A stretch of 64,000 nucleotides of DNA from Serratia marcescens (GCA_015548865.1 JADMXW010000022.1:1-64000); one strand, 5' to 3'. Shown: positions 1-9,573, counted from the first letter of the stretch. Numbers and translations: made by a program. Notes: generated by a model from the sequence alone, not told the origin.

Positions 1-59
1 ATGGAAACCGCCAGCCCATTCCCCGGAGGAAAACATGGTCAGGCAAAAGTGTAGCGGTA

Positions 60-392
60 TTAGGCGCAGCTATTTAGTGAAAAATTACTAAGGCGGCACA
101 ATCGATTAAGCCTGGCAGGGGTCGTGTTGAAATCCATAATTTCATTACGACTGATTGGTAGTGCCCAGGCAAACAGAGGGAGTAAAGTCTGTTCATGCCA
201 GAGCTGGTCTGCACTTTCGGATGTATGAAGAGAAATAGCCTTTAATCCTGAATTGAGAATTGGATGGACGCTCATATCAGGTTTGTGGAAAATGATCGTT
301 AACAGAGAAGATGGGGACATACCGTACACGGTAGCTGTCCGACAAAACCGACTGAACAAGGATTCATCAGGTAAAACAGACAACATTCTCAT
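60..392 (-). pseudogene. tniQ: TniQ/TnsD-like N-terminal fragment of a Tn7-like transposon
   Basis: The 110 residues match the N-terminal part of TniQ/TnsD target-selection proteins: an opening LPDESLFSRFCR stretch and a PLFAWALP segment, both typical positions of the family. TniQ proteins are normally several hundred residues with a zinc-binding centre; this frame ends early, before any CxxC motif. It starts at 392 behind a GAGGTGGGG ribosome site, 41 bp after tnsC, so it is the fourth gene of the tns operon. Another frame stays open to the left edge of the window, so a frameshift is possible as well as truncation. Target selection by this copy is probably lost or altered. Confidence 0.6.
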
Positions 393-433
393 TTACCCCA
401 CCTCTCTTTGACCGTTACGAACTGATGACCTCA

Positions 434-1882
434 TTACAATTTATTAAGTGGATCTGTATTTATAAGCCCGCAACGCTGAAGAGCATCGTAGGTATTTTTC
501 TTTTCAGCTGTTCTGGTGATAACAAGATCATGGTCAAGAGACAGTATTTTCTCGTCGAAATTGCGCATAACCTCGTCTATTTTTCTTACGAATTCCTTGT
601 GCTGTGGCCTGTCTATATCTCCAGGGATCAAAGCTTTTAAGGGCTTCTCTGACATGAACTTAGCCGAAGCATCACTTTCATTAGATGCAGAGAGCCATTT
701 GGCTTCCTCGTCTTCAGTCGCTGCCCCCGGGAGTAAAGTATCCTTATATTCCTCCGTATGGCTTACGAGTACCGGTACAGAGGCCGACAAGACTGCACCA
801 GTTATGATTTCATTACCGCTACCGATAACCTTTAATTGTGCCCCCCGATAAATCATCTGAGCCAATCCAATGTTGCCTTTAGATAAAATGAATAATTTTT
901 CGTTTAACTCATCATTTAATGGTGTTTCAACATTTGTCCATTGTAATGGCCATAAATAATGAATAAACGATTGCCAGTCTTGTGAGTCGTATCTGACATT
1001 TGAAATTTTCATATAACCACCAGACTCTGCCCGCCTGGCAATTCTCATTTTCTTTGTCAGAGTCTCGTCAAAAGGATGATTTCCACAAAAAACCATAGAT
1101 ACCCCCATCGAATCTACAATTTCATGTAAAAAATCAATCAACTTACTCTCACCTCCAGTTCTTGAAAATTTTAGCCTCTGCATTTCATCAATAACAAGGA
1201 TACCTAAAAATGATGATTTTATTCTTTGCGCAATCTGGCGAGCCAGAGCACCATTTCTAATCTCTGGTGTAGTTCGTTCAATACCAATTGCATCATCTAA
1301 TTTTTGTAAAATCTCTTCACAAAGGTCTCTCACACTTGAGTTGTATGGACAATTAATCTTTACCCATACGATTTGCTTACTGAAGCCGGGAAAAACTCCT
1401 TTATAGCTGCTGTGTTCTATAATCTGAGGGAAATGATCCATGACTTGCTCGATCATGGTAGTTTTTCCAGAACCACTCATTCCAACTATCGTAATGGTTT
1501 CAGCCTGGGATTTAAAATATCCACTTTCGGGTTCAATATCAGGACGCTCAGTCCCATAGTAATGAAGATATTGAATAGTTCCGCTTTTTAAAGGATTACG
1601 GGCTGCATAGCTTTCCCTAAGTGCCCGTAAAATCATTTTATAAGCCTGGATAAGATTGGTTTGAGGGCAACGGAATTTCTTTATACGTTCGACATACTGC
1701 TCTCTAACATTCGCCGGGGCAGTCCAGCGGATTTTTTCGTCAATTTCGGGAAAATAACTCATTTCCAGAAGTACTTCATCTTCCGTAAGCGCTTCAGGAA
1801 GTGCTTCAATTAAGGGGTTGCCACGATACTCAGGTAACTCCTGTTCTTTATATATCGCTGAAACGCTCCGTATAAGGTTCAT
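434..1882 (-). CDS. tnsC: TnsC-like AAA+ ATPase of a Tn7-like transposon
   Basis: A 482-residue ATPase that in Tn7-type elements links the target-selection protein (TniQ/TnsD) to the TnsA/TnsB transposase. Walker A GMSGSGKT lies at about residues 134-141 and Walker B LVIDEMQ at about 229-235. The length and the N-terminal extension before the ATPase core fit TnsC/TniB-type regulators. Its start codon overlaps the stop of tnsB and tniQ follows closely, giving the canonical tnsA-tnsB-tnsC-tniQ order. The gene looks intact. Confidence 0.9.
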   Translation of the reverse strand: MNLIRSVSAIYKEQELPEYRGNPLIEALPEALTEDEVLLEMSYFPEIDEKIRWTAPANVREQYVERIKKFRCPQTNLIQAYKMILRALRESYAARNPLKSGTIQYLHYYGTERPDIEPESGYFKSQAETITIVGMSGSGKTTMIEQVMDHFPQIIEHSSYKGVFPGFSKQIVWVKINCPYNSSVRDLCEEILQKLDDAIGIERTTPEIRNGALARQIAQRIKSSFLGILVIDEMQRLKFSRTGGESKLIDFLHEIVDSMGVSMVFCGNHPFDETLTKKMRIARRAESGGYMKISNVRYDSQDWQSFIHYLWPLQWTNVETPLNDELNEKLFILSKGNIGLAQMIYRGAQLKVIGSGNEIITGAVLSASVPVLVSHTEEYKDTLLPGAATEDEEAKWLSASNESDASAKFMSEKPLKALIPGDIDRPQHKEFVRKIDEVMRNFDEKILSLDHDLVITRTAEKKNTYDALQRCGLINTDPLNKL

Positions 1883-4005
1883 TATTCTGCGTCCTCAGTC
1901 TTCTTCTTACCTTTTAACCATCTTTGTTTCTCCTCCCGGCCAGGCAAAAGCAGAACCTTACTGGATGACGGAAGTAGGGGTTCAGGTCTTCCATTAGCAA
2001 CATCAGTTCGCCCTAATGAATCAAGTTCATTTTTCCTGTTCTTTTTAATATCTTTACCATGTACCCGTCGAGATTCGTATATTTCATTTAATCTTTCGTT
2101 ACCTTTCTTGTTAAAATCATCTTTATTATTGATATTGCTGAGTGAATCCAGAGTAAATAAATTAATTTCTTTTTGAGTATCTACCCAATCAGCCATTACA
2201 TCTGTATCAAGATGAGCTTTACCTTTAAATATATCTCTTTTCTTAAGCAGGTAATGCTTTTTGAAAATGCTATTTTTGTCAAATCTTACATATATATAAT
2301 CTACGCAATTGTCATCTATTCTTGCTTCACAAGTGGTTCTTCCAAATACTCTGGCACCTGATGCAATGTCTGGATCACATTCATAAAAAAGATTATTGTA
2401 CTGAATCCCACCGGCGGTAATGTTAGCGTTCACAGGGATCAACAATCGTGCGATCACTTCGTCGGCCCCAACGGCTCTTGCGCTGAATCTCCCGTGCTTT
2501 AAGCTTATCATCCAACTATTTTTTGGTGATATTACGAGATCATTTTCAATCAGTAAGGGATTGATATAAGCCAGTTCTTCATATGTTCTCTGATTATGTG
2601 CAAGTATCTCCCGAATCAGTAAAGACGTGACCTCCTGAATCGTTAAACAAGCCCTGGATTGCGGTGTTGGCGCTCCTTTAACAATCTTACCCCTTCGTGT
2701 TGTTCCAATAAGCCTATGAATAACTTCATCATTTAGAATACCGAAACAGCGTTCAACAATGCTTTTTCTGTCGCCTCTACCGACTGGCGCAAACTCAAGT
2801 TTTGTCAGGGGGGTCATCTTTTCCTGAGGTTTAAGACCAATCATCTCCCCGTTGTCACACATCAATGTTAATGGAATATGAGAACAAGGCCAATCATCAT
2901 TAGTAATAGAGATTCCAAATAATCTACAATATTCTTTTTTTGGCATAAAGCAATTTGCTAACGCTTGTCGGGCAGCTCGCCATGAAGCATGGTATAAAGA
3001 AACATGAAGGCCAACAATCATTCTTGTTGCGCGATCCACCACTGTATAAATAGTTGGGCGCCCAATGACTTTTCGTCTGTTTAAACTCGAAATAAGATGT
3101 ACATCAGCGACAGTTGAGTCTATTTCGAAAACATCACCCGGTAAAACAGTTGTATTAGCCGCACTACCTAAAAGCGCCCGCATTTTGAGGTCTATTTCTT
3201 TTTTCGTGTTCTTCTTCTTTATCGAGAAATCTTTAGTGAAGAGTTTTTTATTCCAGTATGAAAATTGTTTTAAAGAAGGAACATATGGAGCTCTATTTTC
3301 TAAGTTCGCTGTTTTAATTTCATCCCTAAAATACAAATCAATATGTCTCTCTAATGTTTTCTTTATCGTATCTCCGTTAACTTTATAATGATACATAATG
3401 AGAGATTTTCTAATATTATTTATATCTCTTTCATTAAGAATGAAAACACGTGAACGTTCATTAGGTAATGCTCTGTTTTTCTTGGAATTCCCAAGTTTAA
3501 TTTCATGTTTGATTCTACTTTTCCCAGCGGCACCACAGTTCGAGAATGCGGGTAGTAATGCATAAACATCCTGCCCATGTCGCCAGTACAACGCCAGAAG
3601 CGTTCTGATAGTATATTGTGATATTTTTTTATTTCTGGAGTAGTCCATTAAAAGGTGAGACTTTTTATGTAATGCATAGTCGAACAGAAACATTCTGTCA
3701 TCTACAAGATCTTTAATGATATTGTAATTTTCATCTCGCCTTCCCCTGTCTTCATCTGTTATTTCTTTCTCATCTACTAACATATATGAAGGGTATATAT
3801 AATCTTTACAAGTTATGCTATTTGATTCAATATAATATTTAAACAATGAAAATGAGAAAGGAATTGGCTTACCCGTTCTTTCTGATTTTATTTTAAACAA
3901 AATTAACAAATCAACCTTTTTGTCAAAATCCAAAACACGATAAAGCCCCTCTGCAAGCAAATCAGTGCCTTGAGAGAGCCAGACTGAATTTCTAATAATA
4001 TCCAT
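1882..4005 (-). CDS. tnsB: TnsB-like DDE transposase of a Tn7-like transposon
   Basis: A 707-residue transposase that binds the transposon ends and makes the 3' cuts and strand transfer. The retroviral-integrase-type catalytic triad is readable: D at about 296 (FEIDST), D at about 384 (LMCDNGE) and E at about 418 (KSIVERCFG). Length matches Tn7 TnsB (about 700 residues). The C-terminus is rich in charged residues, as expected for the part that contacts TnsC. It overlaps tnsA upstream and tnsC downstream, so it is translated as part of a coupled operon. Confidence 0.92.
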   Translation of the reverse strand: MDIIRNSVWLSQGTDLLAEGLYRVLDFDKKVDLLILFKIKSERTGKPIPFSFSLFKYYIESNSITCKDYIYPSYMLVDEKEITDEDRGRRDENYNIIKDLVDDRMFLFDYALHKKSHLLMDYSRNKKISQYTIRTLLALYWRHGQDVYALLPAFSNCGAAGKSRIKHEIKLGNSKKNRALPNERSRVFILNERDINNIRKSLIMYHYKVNGDTIKKTLERHIDLYFRDEIKTANLENRAPYVPSLKQFSYWNKKLFTKDFSIKKKNTKKEIDLKMRALLGSAANTTVLPGDVFEIDSTVADVHLISSLNRRKVIGRPTIYTVVDRATRMIVGLHVSLYHASWRAARQALANCFMPKKEYCRLFGISITNDDWPCSHIPLTLMCDNGEMIGLKPQEKMTPLTKLEFAPVGRGDRKSIVERCFGILNDEVIHRLIGTTRRGKIVKGAPTPQSRACLTIQEVTSLLIREILAHNQRTYEELAYINPLLIENDLVISPKNSWMISLKHGRFSARAVGADEVIARLLIPVNANITAGGIQYNNLFYECDPDIASGARVFGRTTCEARIDDNCVDYIYVRFDKNSIFKKHYLLKKRDIFKGKAHLDTDVMADWVDTQKEINLFTLDSLSNINNKDDFNKKGNERLNEIYESRRVHGKDIKKNRKNELDSLGRTDVANGRPEPLLPSSSKVLLLPGREEKQRWLKGKKKTEDAE

Positions 4006-4846
4006 TTGCGTTCAGTCCTATATAGTGGCCATTGGATATTATCTTTATCAGACCGGTTTCGAGTATTGGATATGATAAATCAATTTTTATCATTTTTAAT
4101 CCAATCATTGCCTGCAATAACATCATCGCTTCTTGTGCATCTACCCCAATGATTGATGAAATCATTGCACGTAGTCCCACTATGGGATAAACATCTGGTT
4201 TAAGCTTCCATAGGATTTTATCAAGAGGATATTTATCATAAAATACAGAACCATCTCTTAATACAGAAGTAACCCAACAAATATTTTTACCGACGACGTT
4301 ATTGAGTTCCGAGCCAACATAAATTTGAAACTCAACATCAATCAACTGCCAAAACATCCTCTCTATTTCAAGTTTTTGGGCTTCGCGTTCAGGTATGCTC
4401 TCGTTTTGTTTTACTGCTACAGCTTTGTATCGAAGTCCGCCTTCAGGAGTTCTCAAGGTCAGTAAAAAATCGGTTGTCATAACATTCAGAACTTCGACAG
4501 GTACTCCTCTTACTCCCCTCACCATAGGATGTTGAAAATGTAGATGATTTGCTATTTGTTGGGTAAGCCGGAGAGGAAAGAGTGGGAATTGTTCCCGGAT
4601 ATCAATCACCGAGTCATTAAACTCAGCCAGATAGAAAAAGTTACTTTCGACAGAAGAAAGGAGATGATGGTTTCGAAACGTCTTAAGGCCAAAGACTATC
4701 GAACGGTTTCCACGGGATTTAACGTCCTGAGCTCTAAGCCAGGGCTGATAACTTTGGCCATAGCCCACTCCTATGCCGTCACCTAGCGCATTTTCATAAT
4801 CCAAATAGGATTTGAGACGCCTACCCCTACCCATGATCGTACCCAA
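3992..4846 (-). CDS. tnsA: TnsA-like endonuclease of a Tn7-like transposon
   Basis: A 284-residue protein with the restriction-enzyme-like TnsA fold signature: E at about 67 (SSVESNF), D at about 126 (MTTDFLL) and a lysine at about 141-146 (KAVAVK), matching the E-D-K catalytic set of TnsA. The REQFPLFP stretch after the glutamate is also typical. TnsA makes the 5' cuts, allowing cut-and-paste transposition. It is the first gene in from the transposon end, and its coding region overlaps the start of tnsB. Confidence 0.9.
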   Translation of the reverse strand: MGTIMGRGRRLKSYLDYENALGDGIGVGYGQSYQPWLRAQDVKSRGNRSIVFGLKTFRNHHLLSSVESNFFYLAEFNDSVIDIREQFPLFPLRLTQQIANHLHFQHPMVRGVRGVPVEVLNVMTTDFLLTLRTPEGGLRYKAVAVKQNESIPEREAQKLEIERMFWQLIDVEFQIYVGSELNNVVGKNICWVTSVLRDGSVFYDKYPLDKILWKLKPDVYPIVGLRAMISSIIGVDAQEAMMLLQAMIGLKMIKIDLSYPILETGLIKIISNGHYIGLNANGYY

Positions 4847-4919
4847 AAAACGACATTGATACGTACCTATATGTGCATTTTATAGTCTCCAACCCTATAA
4901 CCACACATTCAGTAAGTAT

Positions 4920-4992
4920 ACAACATTAGCGTCGTTTTTTGAGAATGGTTACAACTTTAGTGCTTTGTGTACAACTTTATTGTCTTCGGACA
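4920..4992. mobile_element. End of the Tn7-like transposon with three TnsB-binding-type repeats
   Basis: Read on the minus strand from 4992, the tip is TGTCCGAAGACAATAAAGT. The left end of Tn7 has TGT, five bases, then the same GACAATAAAGT. Related repeats sit at 4971-4984, 4951-4963 and 4920-4933 (consensus on the plus strand ACAACWTTAGYGTC), spaced 20 and 31 bp, as TnsB sites are arranged in Tn7 ends. The tip falls inside a plasmid ORF, so the plasmid/transposon junction is placed at 4992/4993. The other end lies outside the window. Confidence 0.75.
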
Positions 4993-5774
4993 TCTTCAAA
5001 AAGAGGCGACTCCACTTCTGCACCGTAGGCATCGCACTCACTATCAGGCAAATCGTGTATCAGTTTATGCCCTGCTATTTCCAGATTCCGGTCGCTGTAG
5101 CTATACGATTCCATTCTGACAGCCCTGCCGGTTGCTTTAAACTGATTGCCAAATTGCCCGTCGACCACTTCCTTAAACCGCGTTAGTTGTTCCAGGTACT
5201 CTTGTTTCAGCTCATGCGTTTCATGGTAGATATCACGGTCGGCCAGTGTCTTAGCGACACTGCGCCGCGCCACCTCATTAGGCTCGAAATTCAGGGCGGT
5301 AAGCTGGGTTCCGTAAACCTTTTTGGAGTGCGAATATTCGCCGAACCCATACCAGCTGATTTGTAACAATAGTGATGGGGGACGGTCAGAGTTTTTTTCT
5401 GATTTTACTTCTTTTATTGCTGTAACAAGACCGGGGTACAGGTTGCCGTCATGACCGCGTCGGTATATCCAGCCATCAATTCGATTTGACTTCAGATACT
5501 GTAGTAACACACGACCGAATGCCGGAAAACTGCTCACAGGCTTATCGAAATCACCTTCCAGTGCAGTGATGATCGATTCAAGAGCTCGTCGATTTTTTGA
5601 CTCTCCATCACCACGACATGCCTGTAAAAGTTCATTCAGATCATCCCGAGATAAACATAGCGGATCGACGGCAATCTCATCGTCAGAACTACGGTGGCTA
5701 TAACGATTACGTAAAGCCTCAAATGTTGGGCTTGTGGTAGCTTTTAGTGTTTCTGTTTTTATCGTGAGTGCCAT
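4977..5774 (-). pseudogene. Unknown plasmid gene, 3' end cut off by the Tn7-like insertion
   Basis: About 265 codons of an unrecognised soluble protein. The start at 5774 follows a GAGGA site. Plasmid-derived coding sequence ends at about 4993, and the last codons (AGA CAA TAA) are supplied by the transposon tip. The reading is therefore a 3'-truncated gene whose remaining part should lie beyond the far end of the transposon. The residual part has a region around GRVLLQYLKSNRIDGWIYRR and no motif I can assign; it may be the N-terminal domain of a larger multidomain protein. It sits two genes downstream of parAB. Confidence 0.65.
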
Positions 5775-5814
5775 AGCCGTCCTCGTCAGTAATTTACTTT
5801 GATATGCCTTAAGT

Positions 5815-6216
5815 TCACATGGAAGGGGCAACTTCGAACGCATTAGGAACTCTGATCCGCGAGCCTATTTCCAGTTTAATGGTTGCCTTTACGTATTCAC
5901 CCTCCTTCAGATAGGTGATGTCTTGGTTATGAAATGTTGACTTTTCATGTGTAGCCCACCATTCCATAGAGCTTGGGATTTTTAACGTTAGCCCAAGATG
6001 TTCAGTGAGATAGCATACTCCCATGTTTGAGTAGGTCTTAACGGGGTTCGGGTAGAATTGAAAGTTACCCTCTACGAGACAATCAGTACGAGGATCGATG
6101 AACGAAAGGAAAACGCTAAAAGTACCCTGACGTTTTAGCTCGGCGTAAGCCTCAAGAATCGTGAAACGCTTTAATGCGTCATTTGAAAACAGGGTTACAA
6201 TTTTTTCCGAAAGCAT
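5815..6216 (-). CDS. Conserved-looking hypothetical protein next to parAB
   Basis: A 133-residue protein if started at 6216, where GAGGT precedes ATG with good spacing. A longer frame begins with GTG at 6300 inside the terminator stem after parB, so the shorter start is preferred. No recognised domain; the sequence is mixed alpha/beta with no membrane segment or signal peptide. It ends 41 bp before the truncated gene that follows and probably shares its transcript. It lies directly downstream of the parAB terminator. Confidence 0.65.
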   Translation of the reverse strand: MLSEKIVTLFSNDALKRFTILEAYAELKRQGTFSVFLSFIDPRTDCLVEGNFQFYPNPVKTYSNMGVCYLTEHLGLTLKIPSSMEWWATHEKSTFHNQDITYLKEGEYVKATIKLEIGSRIRVPNAFEVAPSM

Positions 6217-6285
6217 AGCCACCTCATGAGCTGTTTTTTTCCTATTATCAACCGGTGTCTCCTCCTGACGAATAGGTTTGCGGCC

Positions 6286-6316
6286 AAAAAAAAACTGCAC
6301 CAGGAGGTGCAGTTTC
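6286..6316 (-). terminator. Intrinsic terminator after parB
   Basis: A CTGCACC/GGTGCAG stem followed on the minus strand by nine T residues, 24-54 bp after the parB stop codon. Confidence 0.85.
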
Positions 6317-6339
6317 GATAATCAAGCAATGGCGAATTG

Positions 6340-7344
6340 TTATTTTTCGCTACTCAGTTTATCCGTAATAAATGCTTCAATTTCTGCCATGAGCTCGGTA
6401 CTCATTCGGTTAAATTCAAAGCGAACTTTACGGCCCGATGCATTTTTGCTGATACGGGCGTATTTGTCCTTATTAGCAAAATTAGCCAGATCACGGGTTT
6501 CCCAACTTTTTGCAGGTGGCTTTTGATCGAGTAATTCAACCGCCTTTGTGATCTGCGCCATGACAATTTTCTGCGCTTCCGGGATGTCACTGATGTCCAG
6601 ATTAGCAATTTCTTCTTTCACCCTATCAACTACATCTGCAAGAATGAAAAGGTTGCTCTCTACGTATTTCTGAAGTTTGGACAACCGGCTGTAGAAGGAG
6701 TTTGGTATACCTTCATAATCCGGGAACAGAGCTATCAACGAACCGTCAATACGCGCCGCCTGAATACGTTTAAAGACTGACACATGGCTTATGCCAAGAA
6801 AGAGGGCAAGCTCTTCATTTTTGGTGAATCCTTTTTCCTGCATTAGTTCCAGATACTGAAGCCCAACCTCTCGGTATGAGAATCGGCGTGATGTTTGTGC
6901 AGCGGTAATAATCGCCTTGATGTCCTCAGCTGATAGATCATCTGGTAGCACCCATAAAGGCAGATCTTTTTGAGCCGCAATACAGCAAAAACGTCTGCGG
7001 CTACCTTCAATAAGCAGGTACACGCCATCACGTTTAACGGCAACACCTTCAGTATCAACACCCCTTGACTCAATTTGTTGCAGGATATCTCGTACTGCGT
7101 TTGTGGTAAGCGCTTCCTGATTTCGCGGGTTCATTGGGTGAACGGCGGTCTCAGTAGCGACATTTTCAGCTGCTACAGTGACGTGCTCAGCTTCAAGTTT
7201 TCGCCCGTTATGAAGGGTAAAGAGTTTCTTAATGCGAGGGGGACTCTTAAGGTTAGCTAACCCGGAACGGTGGCCTACATCGGTTCGCTTTGGCGTATTT
7301 AGATAACGCGATTTATCGTTTCCGATATGCTGTTCATCACTCAT
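6340..7344 (-). CDS. parB: ParB-family centromere-binding partition protein
   Basis: A 334-residue protein of the P1/ParB type. The ParB N-terminal core motif appears as LIEGSRRRFCCIAA at about 131-144, followed by a helix-turn-helix region with ELALFLGISHVSVFKRIQAARID. The basic C-terminal part is the expected dimerisation/DNA-binding region. It overlaps the parA stop codon by ATGA, so the two are translationally coupled. ParB binds parS, but no classical parS palindrome is evident; the 56-bp repeats upstream of parA are the best candidate centromere in the window. Confidence 0.92.
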   Translation of the reverse strand: MSDEQHIGNDKSRYLNTPKRTDVGHRSGLANLKSPPRIKKLFTLHNGRKLEAEHVTVAAENVATETAVHPMNPRNQEALTTNAVRDILQQIESRGVDTEGVAVKRDGVYLLIEGSRRRFCCIAAQKDLPLWVLPDDLSAEDIKAIITAAQTSRRFSYREVGLQYLELMQEKGFTKNEELALFLGISHVSVFKRIQAARIDGSLIALFPDYEGIPNSFYSRLSKLQKYVESNLFILADVVDRVKEEIANLDISDIPEAQKIVMAQITKAVELLDQKPPAKSWETRDLANFANKDKYARISKNASGRKVRFEFNRMSTELMAEIEAFITDKLSSEK

Positions 7345-8603
7345 GCGTTAACTCCTTCCTTCGCTGAAAAACTCTTTATCTCATTAATAAACTGTTGATA
7401 TACGGACATTACGGATTCTTCGGCAATATCCAGCTGCTTTGGTGAACATAACTCTTCAGATTTCTTAATATCGAGAACCGACCTACCCCGTGACGCAGCT
7501 GCTTTGAATGCTTCAGAGTTTTTGATATTGGTTGCCATAAACAGGTCTTGAACGGTTCGAATTAACTTATCGAGGACTATTTTTTCGTATGGGCTTTTAT
7601 CATCGACGTTAACGGCCAGTACTTTAAACCATTTAATATTTTCACCTTTATTGGGAGACTGACGGAATCGCTCACTGATCGTCAGCATAAAATCAGTTGT
7701 GGATGCATAGTCGTATTCTCGAGGAGAAACTGCGACAAGAATACCGTCAGCGGCCTCATCAGCGGCCCAGATAATTGGCGAGTCTTCTGGAGGGGTATCG
7801 AAGATAATAAGGTCATACTTAGCTTTCAGGACTGGCATTATCACTTCTTTGAATCGTAGCAACAACTGAGTGCGCTCTTCTTTACTGCACTGCCAGTATT
7901 TATCTTTGAATCTCGCATCGGTTGGGAACGCAGTAATTACATCAAGATTTGGCAGATGGGTTGAGAACGGCATATTCTCAATGATTTCAGCCTCAGAGTA
8001 ACCCATGTCGAGGTATTTTTTATATTCAGAACCTTCTTCATACACGCCCAGGATTGCGTCGATTGCAGTCAGGAATACGTCGTCTTCAGATACGCTTTGA
8101 ATCATACCGCTACCAATAGAGCCTTGCGGATCCCATTCAATTACTAAAACTCTGGCATTCAACTGGAGATCAAGTGCTGCTGCTACAGCCAGAGCCACTG
8201 AGGTCGTGCTTTTTCCTGTCCCACCTTTATGATTCTGAACAATGATTGTTCGGCTCTGGTAGTAATCTCTATAGCGCGGATAACCCAGGGCATCCATAAT
8301 ATTCTGGACATCCCAGCGGGTATAAAGGTGGTTTTTGTTCTGATAAATAGGTTGACCCACCAGCCTTTTTTCTTCGAGATCAGCGAGAATTTTATTGAAG
8401 GTAACTCGAGATTTTCCAAAGAAGTCGGAGAGATTTTTTTTATTCAGGCAGTGGTTATAGATAAGGCGATCTACCCCCTCCACACTGTCATCTGATACAG
8501 ATACCCGGGAAGAAGCCAGTAACGATTCTTTCAATGAAATTTGTTCGGACTTCATGCGTTGCCCGACAAGGGCAATTTTATCTATTAGATTCATTCTCGT
8601 CAT
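7341..8603 (-). CDS. parA: ParA-family partition ATPase with N-terminal DNA-binding domain
   Basis: A 420-residue type Ia ParA. An N-terminal region of about 110 residues contains a helix-turn-helix-like stretch (LSDFFGKSRVTFNKILADLE), typical of ParA proteins that repress their own operon. The deviant Walker A KGGTGKST is at about 126-133 and Walker B-type IIFDTPPE follows. It moves plasmid copies apart together with ParB. Starts at 8603 or 8594 are both possible. The promoter region upstream carries repeated GCGTATA elements suited to autorepression. Confidence 0.94.
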   Translation of the reverse strand: MTRMNLIDKIALVGQRMKSEQISLKESLLASSRVSVSDDSVEGVDRLIYNHCLNKKNLSDFFGKSRVTFNKILADLEEKRLVGQPIYQNKNHLYTRWDVQNIMDALGYPRYRDYYQSRTIIVQNHKGGTGKSTTSVALAVAAALDLQLNARVLVIEWDPQGSIGSGMIQSVSEDDVFLTAIDAILGVYEEGSEYKKYLDMGYSEAEIIENMPFSTHLPNLDVITAFPTDARFKDKYWQCSKEERTQLLLRFKEVIMPVLKAKYDLIIFDTPPEDSPIIWAADEAADGILVAVSPREYDYASTTDFMLTISERFRQSPNKGENIKWFKVLAVNVDDKSPYEKIVLDKLIRTVQDLFMATNIKNSEAFKAAASRGRSVLDIKKSEELCSPKQLDIAEESVMSVYQQFINEIKSFSAKEGVNA

Positions 8604-8624
8604 ACCCTCAAACCTGAATTATGA

Positions 8625-8700
8625 ATTTAAACGCATATGCGTATACTTTACGTATAATTCGTAAAATGACGCTCTATGCGTATAATTGTAACGGCAATCA
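8625..8700 (-). promoter_or_regulatory. parAB promoter/operator region
   Basis: AT-rich stretch upstream of parA with repeated elements: ACGCATATGCGTATA, a central ACGTATAATTCGT and CTATGCGTATAATT. The overlapping ATGCGTATA repeats and palindromic ACGCATATGCGT suggest a ParA autorepression operator over the promoter. This is inferred from position and symmetry; ParA of this class usually represses its own operon. Confidence 0.5.
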
Positions 8701-8783
8701 GATTGAGACGCTAACATTCTATTTTGTTTTTTCTTCATTTTGCGATCTCGAAATGCAGTTCAATGACACATCATCTTTCTCTT

Positions 8784-9145
8784 CTGGCGATTAAGGGGGT
8801 TAAGTAATCCACGGGGCGGGCAGAACCCGGAGAGACTGACTGGCGATTAAGGGGGTTAAGTAACCCACGGGTCGGGCAGAACCCGGAGATGCTGGCTGGC
8901 GATTAAGGGGGTTAAGTGACCCACGGTACGGGCAGAAACCGGAGAGGCTGGCTGGCGATTAAGGGGGTTAAGTGACCCACTGTACGGGCAGAAACCGGAG
9001 AGGCTGGCTGGCGATTAAGGGGGTTAAGTGACCCACGGTACGGGCAGAACCCGGAGAGGCTGACTGGCGATTAAGGGTGTTAAGTAATCCACGGGTCGGG
9101 CAGAACCCGGAGATGCTGGCTGGCGATTAAGGGGGTTAAGTGACT
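8784..9145. repeat. Seven tandem 56-bp direct repeats upstream of parA
   Basis: Units start at 8784, 8840, 8896, 8952, 9008, 9064 and 9120, exactly 56 bp apart. Each opens with CTGGCGATTAAGG and has a conserved GGTTAAGTRAYCCACGG and CGGGCAGAAMCCGGAG. The last unit is partial. No unique spacers separate the units, so this is not CRISPR. Position next to parA points to a partition centromere or to replication/incompatibility iterons. A single inverted copy lies at 13028-13052. Confidence 0.9.
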
Positions 9146-9213
9146 TAGCGCTGGAGGATACGCCCTGCAACTATTGGTAAATGAATGACAAGGTTTCCCG
9201 TAAGACCCATCAA

Positions 9214-9242
9214 ATAAAAAAGCCTCTGAAGTAGAGGCTCTT
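9214..9242 (-). terminator. Intrinsic terminator of the 9258-10095 unit
   Basis: GCCTCT/AGAGGC stem with an A-rich left flank, i.e. a T run on the minus strand, just past the stop codon at 9258. Confidence 0.75.
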
Positions 9243-9257
9243 GGGTATTCGATATAG

Positions 9258-9527
9258 TTAGGCTAATTCGTCCGGGTCGTTGATGGCACTAACGAAGAAC
9301 TCCGTGCGGTAATCATTCCCCCATCCCAACCAGACAGAAGGTGAACCCTCCTTTGCCAACGAACGGTCACCCGTCATGCTGTCCGCTTGGACAGGAACTG
9401 TCACGCATTCTTTAATAGTATCGGCCTCGGCAACCAGTCCAGTACTCTGGGTTTCAAATCCGGCAATTACGACAACAGCATCAGGGTCGTGTAGCTGAAG
9501 CTGGGCGATAAGCTCTTTAACTTTCAT
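9258..9527 (-). CDS. Small hypothetical protein
   Basis: An 89-residue acidic protein opening MKVKELIAQLQLHDPDAVVVIAG, a style common in small phage and plasmid proteins of unknown function. Start supported by GAGGATC upstream. It follows the gene at 9574 after 46 bp; the gap holds a perfect TAGAATT/AATTCTA palindrome (9543-9560). It is closed by an intrinsic terminator, so it is the last gene of a two-gene unit. Confidence 0.75.
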   Translation of the reverse strand: MKVKELIAQLQLHDPDAVVVIAGFETQSTGLVAEADTIKECVTVPVQADSMTGDRSLAKEGSPSVWLGWGNDYRTEFFVSAINDPDELA

Positions 9528-9573
9528 AGTGATCCTCTGCGCTAGAATTATCCAATTCTACCACGCTTGATGG

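Noticed and set aside
8784..9145. CRISPR array
   Set aside because: The whole 56-bp unit repeats; there are no variable spacers and no cas genes.
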